From an uncultured Bacteroidia bacterium (GTDB lineage Bacteria > Bacteroidota > Bacteroidia > Bacteroidales > UBA932), in contig CACXPG010000001.1 in NCBI GenBank assembly GCA_902769525.1, forward strand, positions 215,827 to 279,826: a stretch of 64,000 nucleotides of DNA, written 5' to 3'. Both the position numbers and the translations under genes were made by a program. The notes beneath the pieces were generated by a model. It saw only the letters and a program-made list of their open reading frames with translations. It ran no database searches and was not told where the DNA came from. Shown here in pieces: positions 59,491 through 64,000 of the stretch (positions within the stretch are counted from its first letter, which is position 1; every line of letters starts with the position of its first letter).

Positions 59491-62400
59491 CTAGAACGCC
59501 TGAGGATTCACGTTGCCCTTGTACCCGACTCCCAGTTTCTCCAGAGCCGCAAGGAACGAATTTTCCACGCTCACAAGGAACTTGGTCGCATACTCTACCG
59601 TGAATTTCTTGTCTTCTTCAACGATTTTCATGATGACCGGAGTCTTGCCCACGCCTTCGCTTCGGCGGCTGGTGTGATACTCTTTTATCAGTTTGATTAT
59701 CTCCGTGCGGAAGTCTTTGGTAATCAGTTGTGACGGAATGATTAACTCCAGAGACCTGAGCCCGGTTTCCTTTATGTTGGACAAAAATCTTATAGACTCG
59801 ATTTTTGCCTCGAAGCCCGGATCTTTGTATTTTCTGCGGATCTTGGCTCTCATGAAAATGGCACTGCCGTCTTTTATGTAACTCACGTTCTGCTCGTAAG
59901 CGTTTCCGAACAGGCTGAAGTCCATACTGGAGGAGAAATCCTCAAGAGTAAAGGTCACGAAATTGCGCCCTGCTTTCGTGAGTTTCTCTTTCACGCTTGT
60001 AACCAGTCCGCCAAGATAATAGTCCTGCTTTTCGTCTATCTGCGCTTCCGCACTCTGGTTTACAAGGGTGGAGAATTCGCCAGGAGAGACAGTGCAGAAA
60101 TTGCCCAGCTCAAAGCGGAAAATATCCAGCGGATGGGAAGAAATGTACATTCCCACAAGCTCTCTCTCCTTCTTGAGGAACTCCAGCTGGTTCATTTCGC
60201 CGGTAAGGGCGGGAACTTCCGGTTTCTTGAGCTGGAAACCCTCGTCCTGCTCGCCGAAAAGCGAGGCCATGCTGTTGTCCTGGCTTCCGAAATCCTGGGA
60301 ATATCGGATAAGCGAATCGAGGAATATCTCGCCCCTGGAATTGGCCATGAAATACTGGTCTCGCCTTATCTGCGGGAAGGAAGAGTCGAACGCTCCGGCA
60401 TAGATCAGGCTTTCCAGTGTCTTTCGGTTCATGTTCTGGCGGCTGGCCCGTTCCACAAAGTCGTAGATGTCTTTGTAAGGGGCATGGGCCACAATGTCTT
60501 CAGCCACCTGGGTTCCAAGGCCCTTGATGGCGGCCATTCCGAACCTTATCGCCCCGGCATGGGTTACTGTTGCATTAACTCCACCCTCGTTCACGTCTGG
60601 ACCAAGTACGGTCAGACCCATCCTCTTGCACTCGTCCATAAGAACCGTTATCTCCTTTGTGTCGGAAGAGTTCTTGGTAAGGTTGGCGGCCATGAACTCT
60701 GCCGGATAATGGGCCTTGAAATAACCGGTCAGGTACCCTATCCACGCATAGCAGGTTGAGTGCGACTTGTTGAACGCATATTTGGCGAACTCTTTCCAGT
60801 CGTTCCAGATTTTTTCGAGAACCTTACTGTCAAACCCGTTTTCCGCTCCGTTGCCGATAAACTTCTCCTCCAGCTCCACCATCTTCTTCAGGTCCTTCTT
60901 TCCCATAGCTTTTCTCAGGGTATCTGCCTGGCCCTTGGTGAAATTGGCTAGTTTCTGGCTCAGAAGCATAACCTGCTCCTGGTAAACGGTAATTCCGTAT
61001 GTGTCGGAGAGAATATCCTCCATCACCGGAAGTTCGTAAGTGATAGGCTTCTTGCCTGTTTTTCTGGCAATGAATTCCGGAATGTACTGCATAGGGCCCG
61101 GGCGGTAGAGAGCATTCATCGCGATAAGGTCTTCAAACCTGGAAGGATGAAGGTCTCTAAGATACTTCTGCATTCCGGGACTTTCAAACTGGAAGGTGGC
61201 AATGGTGTCTCCCCTTCCGAAAAGCCTGAAAGTGGCCTTGTCGTCAAGCGGCACGCTGTCCATGTCTATCTGCTTGCCGGTATGGCGCCGGATGTTTTCC
61301 AGTGTCTCTTTCAGGATAGACAAAGTCCTCAGCCCCAAAAAGTCCATCTTGAGCATTCCCACGGATTCTATCCTGGTTCCCTCGTACTGGGAAATCCATC
61401 CCTCAACTCCCTTTGCTATCGCGACAGGAATGTGATCCATAAGATTGTGAGGGCCTATAATTACGGCGCAGGCGTGAACTCCGGTCTGCCTTATGGTCCC
61501 TTCCAGCTCCTTTGCATAATGCAGAGTCTCCTTGACTTTAGGGTCTTCGGAAGATTCGTACTCTTTCCTGAAATCCTCGACGAATTTAAGGCAGTTGGTA
61601 AAATTCACCTTGTACTCTTTTGTCTCTACGACATCCTTCCCGTTCTTGTCCTTGGTCTTTATCTCTTCCTGGAAATTCCTGCCCGGAATCATTGAAGTAA
61701 GCTTGTTGGACACCGGAAGCGGAAGGTCCTCGACCCTGGCCACGTCCTTAATGGCCTGCTTGGTGGCCATAGTGCCGAATGTCACCACGTGGGAAACGTG
61801 GTCCTTGCCGTATTTCTGCTCCACGTATTCATATACCTCTCCCCTTCTTTCCTCCTCGAAGTCTATGTCTATATCCGGCATCGATATTCTGTCCGGATTA
61901 AGGAACCTCTCAAACAGAAGATCGTACTTTATCGGGTCCATATTGGTGATTGTCAGGCAGTATGCCACAACACTGCCGGCGGCCGAACCTCTTCCCGGGC
62001 CCACCCATATACCCTGCGAACGGGCGTGGGTTATAAAGTCGTGGACTATCAAAAAGTAATCCGGGAAACCCATTCCGCGGATTGTGTCCAGCTCAAAGTC
62101 TATCCTTTCCTTTACGCTCGGAAGAATGTTTTCTCCATAGCGCTTTTTTGCTCCCTCGTAAACCAGATGCTTAAGATAGGCGTTGGAGTCTTCAAACTCC
62201 GGCGGTATCTTAAACTCCGGCAGAATATGCTTGATGTTTATCTCGTACCTCTCCACCTTGTCCGCCACCTCGAGAGTGTTGGCTATCACCTCCGGATGAC
62301 CGTAGTTGATTTCGGCCATCTCGTCTCCGCTTTTCATGTACTCTTCCTGAGTATAGTGAAGCCTTCCCGGATCGGTGAGTTTGCTGGCGGTGTTGATGCA

Positions 62401-63117
62401 GATGAAAAGATCGTGGGCTGGACCGTCCTCTTTCTTTACAAAGTGGCAGTCATTGGTTGCAACGCACTTGATGCCAAGTTCTTCGCCAAGCGAGTAGAGC
62501 ACCGGGTTAACTCTCTGCTGCGCCTCAAACACATCGTTTGGCTGTCCGGGAATCCTGCAGTTATGGTTCTGGATTTCAAAATAGAAATCATCGCCGAAAA
62601 TCCCCTTGTACCAAATGGCCAGAGAACGGGCCTCTTCTATGTTTCCTTTCAGTATCGTCTGGGGTATCTCTCCGGCCAGGCAGGCGCTGCAGCAGATAAG
62701 GCCTTCGTGATACTTCTGGAGCAATTCGTGGTCAACTCTCGGACGGTTGTAGAAACCCTCGGTAAAACCGATGGAAGACAGCTTCATCAGGTTATGGTAA
62801 CCCGCAAGATTCTTTGCCAAAAGAATCAGGTGATAGGCACTGCGCTTATCTGTATAGGCTTTCTTTATAAGTCTGCTTTCCGGAGCCACGTAAACCTCAC
62901 ATCCCACTATCGGCTTGAGAGTCTTGCCTGTCTTTTTCTCGGCGTCCTTTACGGCATCCAGAAAATCCTTGATTCCATACATCACGCCGTGGTCAGTAAG
63001 GGCCATCGCCGGCATGTCCAGTTCCATCGCCCTGGCTATGTAATCCTCTATCTTTCCCATTCCGTCCAGAATGGAATAGTGGCTGTGCAGGTGAAGGTGA
63101 ACAAAAGGGGTGCTCAT
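59491..63117 (-). CDS. dnaE: DNA polymerase III subunit alpha
   Basis: This 1208-residue replicative polymerase has the N-terminal PHP domain (MSTPFVHLHLHSHYSILDGM and ALTDHGVMYG). The C-family polymerase core follows, with VGPGRGSAAGSVVAYCLTIT and the catalytic PDIDIDFEEERRGEVYEYVE. Next are the fingers and thumb (GITVYQEQVMLLSQKLANFT), then helix-hairpin-helix and OB parts (FVTFTLEDFSSSMDFSLFGN). The order and length are normal for DnaE type 1. It follows gpmI by 21 bp and is likely cotranscribed with it. Confidence 0.97.
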   Translation of the reverse strand: MSTPFVHLHLHSHYSILDGMGKIEDYIARAMELDMPAMALTDHGVMYGIKDFLDAVKDAEKKTGKTLKPIVGCEVYVAPESRLIKKAYTDKRSAYHLILLAKNLAGYHNLMKLSSIGFTEGFYNRPRVDHELLQKYHEGLICCSACLAGEIPQTILKGNIEEARSLAIWYKGIFGDDFYFEIQNHNCRIPGQPNDVFEAQQRVNPVLYSLGEELGIKCVATNDCHFVKKEDGPAHDLFICINTASKLTDPGRLHYTQEEYMKSGDEMAEINYGHPEVIANTLEVADKVERYEINIKHILPEFKIPPEFEDSNAYLKHLVYEGAKKRYGENILPSVKERIDFELDTIRGMGFPDYFLIVHDFITHARSQGIWVGPGRGSAAGSVVAYCLTITNMDPIKYDLLFERFLNPDRISMPDIDIDFEEERRGEVYEYVEQKYGKDHVSHVVTFGTMATKQAIKDVARVEDLPLPVSNKLTSMIPGRNFQEEIKTKDKNGKDVVETKEYKVNFTNCLKFVEDFRKEYESSEDPKVKETLHYAKELEGTIRQTGVHACAVIIGPHNLMDHIPVAIAKGVEGWISQYEGTRIESVGMLKMDFLGLRTLSILKETLENIRRHTGKQIDMDSVPLDDKATFRLFGRGDTIATFQFESPGMQKYLRDLHPSRFEDLIAMNALYRPGPMQYIPEFIARKTGKKPITYELPVMEDILSDTYGITVYQEQVMLLSQKLANFTKGQADTLRKAMGKKDLKKMVELEEKFIGNGAENGFDSKVLEKIWNDWKEFAKYAFNKSHSTCYAWIGYLTGYFKAHYPAEFMAANLTKNSSDTKEITVLMDECKRMGLTVLGPDVNEGGVNATVTHAGAIRFGMAAIKGLGTQVAEDIVAHAPYKDIYDFVERASRQNMNRKTLESLIYAGAFDSSFPQIRRDQYFMANSRGEIFLDSLIRYSQDFGSQDNSMASLFGEQDEGFQLKKPEVPALTGEMNQLEFLKKERELVGMYISSHPLDIFRFELGNFCTVSPGEFSTLVNQSAEAQIDEKQDYYLGGLVTSVKEKLTKAGRNFVTFTLEDFSSSMDFSLFGNAYEQNVSYIKDGSAIFMRAKIRRKYKDPGFEAKIESIRFLSNIKETGLRSLELIIPSQLITKDFRTEIIKLIKEYHTSRRSEGVGKTPVIMKIVEEDKKFTVEYATKFLVSVENSFLAALEKLGVGYKGNVNPQAF

Positions 63118-63138
63118 CGATCGTTTTCAGTTTTCAAG

Positions 63139-64000
63139 TTAATCTTTTACCAACACTTTTCCAGTCATTTCCTCTGGCTGAGGTATTCCCATAAGATGAA
63201 GGATGGTCGGGGCAATATCGCAGAGCCTTCCGTCTTCCACCGTCTTTACATCCTTGTCCACGACAACAAACTGGACTGGGTTCAGGGAGTGGGCGGTGTT
63301 GGGGGTGCCGTCGGGGTTCACTTCAAAGTCTGCGTTGCCGTGGTCGGCGGTGAGGAGTACCACGTAGTCGTGCTCGATGGCCTCTTTCACTACTTCGCCC
63401 ACCAGCCGGTCAATGCAGGCTACGGCCTGGGTGACGGAGGTGTAGATGCCGGTATGGCCCACCATGTCTCCGTTGGCAAAGTTGAGGATGATCATGTCCT
63501 GCTTTTCGGTGCGGATCTGGGCAATCAGTTTTTCGGCCACTTCAGGGGCGCTCATCTGGGGCAGGAGGTCGTAGGTGGGAACCTTGGGGCTGTTTACCAG
63601 GATGCGCTCTTCGTTTTCAAATACGGTCTCACGGCCGCCGTTGAAGAAGAAGGTGACGTGGGCGTATTTCTCGGTTTCGGCAATGCGGAGCTGATGCTTG
63701 CCGGCTTTGGAAACGGTCTCTCCCAGGGTGTCCTGCACCAGCTCTTTGTCAAAGAGGATGTGCAGGCCCTTGAAGGAAGCGTCGTAGGGAGTGAGGCAGC
63801 AGTAGTACAGCGGAATGGTGTGCATGCCCTCTTCAGGCATATCCTGCTGGGTGAGGACGGAGGTGAGCTCACGGGCGCGGTCGTTGCGGAAGTTGTAGAA
63901 GATGATGGCATCTCCTTCTTCGATGGTGGCCACGGGCTTTCCGTTCTCAGTGATCACAATGGGTTTGATGAATTCGTCCGTTACATCGGCATCATAGCTG
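63139..64000 (-). CDS. gpmI: 2,3-bisphosphoglycerate-independent phosphoglycerate mutase, 5' end cut by window
   Basis: The frame stays open to the right edge of the window, where it reads [16 protein letters not shown], the conserved substrate-site segment of iPGM. The GTG-started frame inside is therefore not the true start. The visible C-terminal half has [20 protein letters not shown] and [20 protein letters not shown]. The metal site [20 protein letters not shown] and its [10 protein letters not shown] follow. It converts 3- to 2-phosphoglycerate in glycolysis with manganese. The N-terminal part with the phosphoserine nucleophile lies outside. Confidence 0.95.
   Translation of the reverse strand, partial: SYDADVTDEFIKPIVITENGKPVATIEEGDAIIFYNFRNDRARELTSVLTQQDMPEEGMHTIPLYYCCLTPYDASFKGLHILFDKELVQDTLGETVSKAGKHQLRIAETEKYAHVTFFFNGGRETVFENEERILVNSPKVPTYDLLPQMSAPEVAEKLIAQIRTEKQDMIILNFANGDMVGHTGIYTSVTQAVACIDRLVGEVVKEAIEHDYVVLLTADHGNADFEVNPDGTPNTAHSLNPVQFVVVDKDVKTVEDGRLCDIAPTILHLMGIPQPEEMTGKVLVKD

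Noticed and set aside
63139..64000. Change of base style in gpmI as sign of an assembly join
   Set aside because: The frame, the operon spacing to dnaE and the protein motifs are continuous; a different codon style in a highly expressed glycolytic gene is enough to explain it.

Overview
The window reads as a Bacteroidota chromosome, most likely Bacteroidales. Supporting features are the TAnnTTTG promoter elements ahead of many genes, a TonB receptor operon with DUF4876 and DUF6850-type partners, gingipain-like C25 peptidases, an AraC regulator fused to TPR repeats, and a Wza/Wzc/EpsG/CpsB capsule locus. No rRNA or tRNA gene was recognised. Both ends cut through genes: a ParB-like gene on the left and gpmI on the right.

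Bases 1-5213 are visibly more AT-rich than the rest and look acquired. They hold a tight minus-strand cassette, in transcription order: a radical SAM protein, a ParB-like protein, a small PD-(D/E)xK nuclease, a SNF2 helicase and a second ParB-like protein that runs off the left edge. A promoter with a perfect 10-bp inverted repeat sits in front. The next 700 bases are gene-poor and carry a metallophosphoesterase remnant and short repeats. This is the best candidate in the window for an undescribed DNA modification, defence or mobile-element system. Bases 5790-7251 hold a DUF4143-type ATPase preceded by three 33-bp repeats.

Bases 7478-17192 are mostly envelope and secretion genes: a TIGR04076 protein, an outer-membrane barrel, a GlsB-type membrane protein, a lipoprotein and a small exported protein. 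Divergent from these is a TPR-AraC regulator gene, followed by an S37-type peptidase, a DUF2156 protein, a second ATPase under palindromic operators and an exported unknown. Bases 17245-18651 are a REP-associated (RAYT, Y1/HUH) transposase gene flanked by two near-identical 90-bp palindromic repeats, with a purine-only 25-bp tandem repeat in its leader.

Bases 18837-29208 are a minus-strand operon: TonB-dependent receptor, DUF4876 lipoprotein, DUF6850-like barrel, then two paralogous C25 caspase-fold peptidases with helical-repeat tails.

Bases 29452-54394 are a large capsule or exopolysaccharide region. It includes an aminotransferase, two FkbH-like proteins, an acyl carrier protein, a pyruvyl transferase, a CpsB-type phosphatase, Wzc and Wza. 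It also holds a NodB deacetylase, GNAT and PglD-type acyltransferases, an initiating sugar transferase, three GT4 enzymes and a GT32. An EpsG-type polymerase, a QueC-like protein, a Wzx flippase, a CapD/PglF-type dehydratase and Ugd complete it. The two FkbH proteins with an acyl carrier protein suggest a glyceryl or related acyl decoration of the glycan.

Bases 54428-64000 are housekeeping genes: sufB-pnuC-sufC-sufD (with pnuC inserted and no desulfurase in view), a divergent ThiL-like protein that has lost most catalytic aspartates, dnaE and the 3' part of gpmI.
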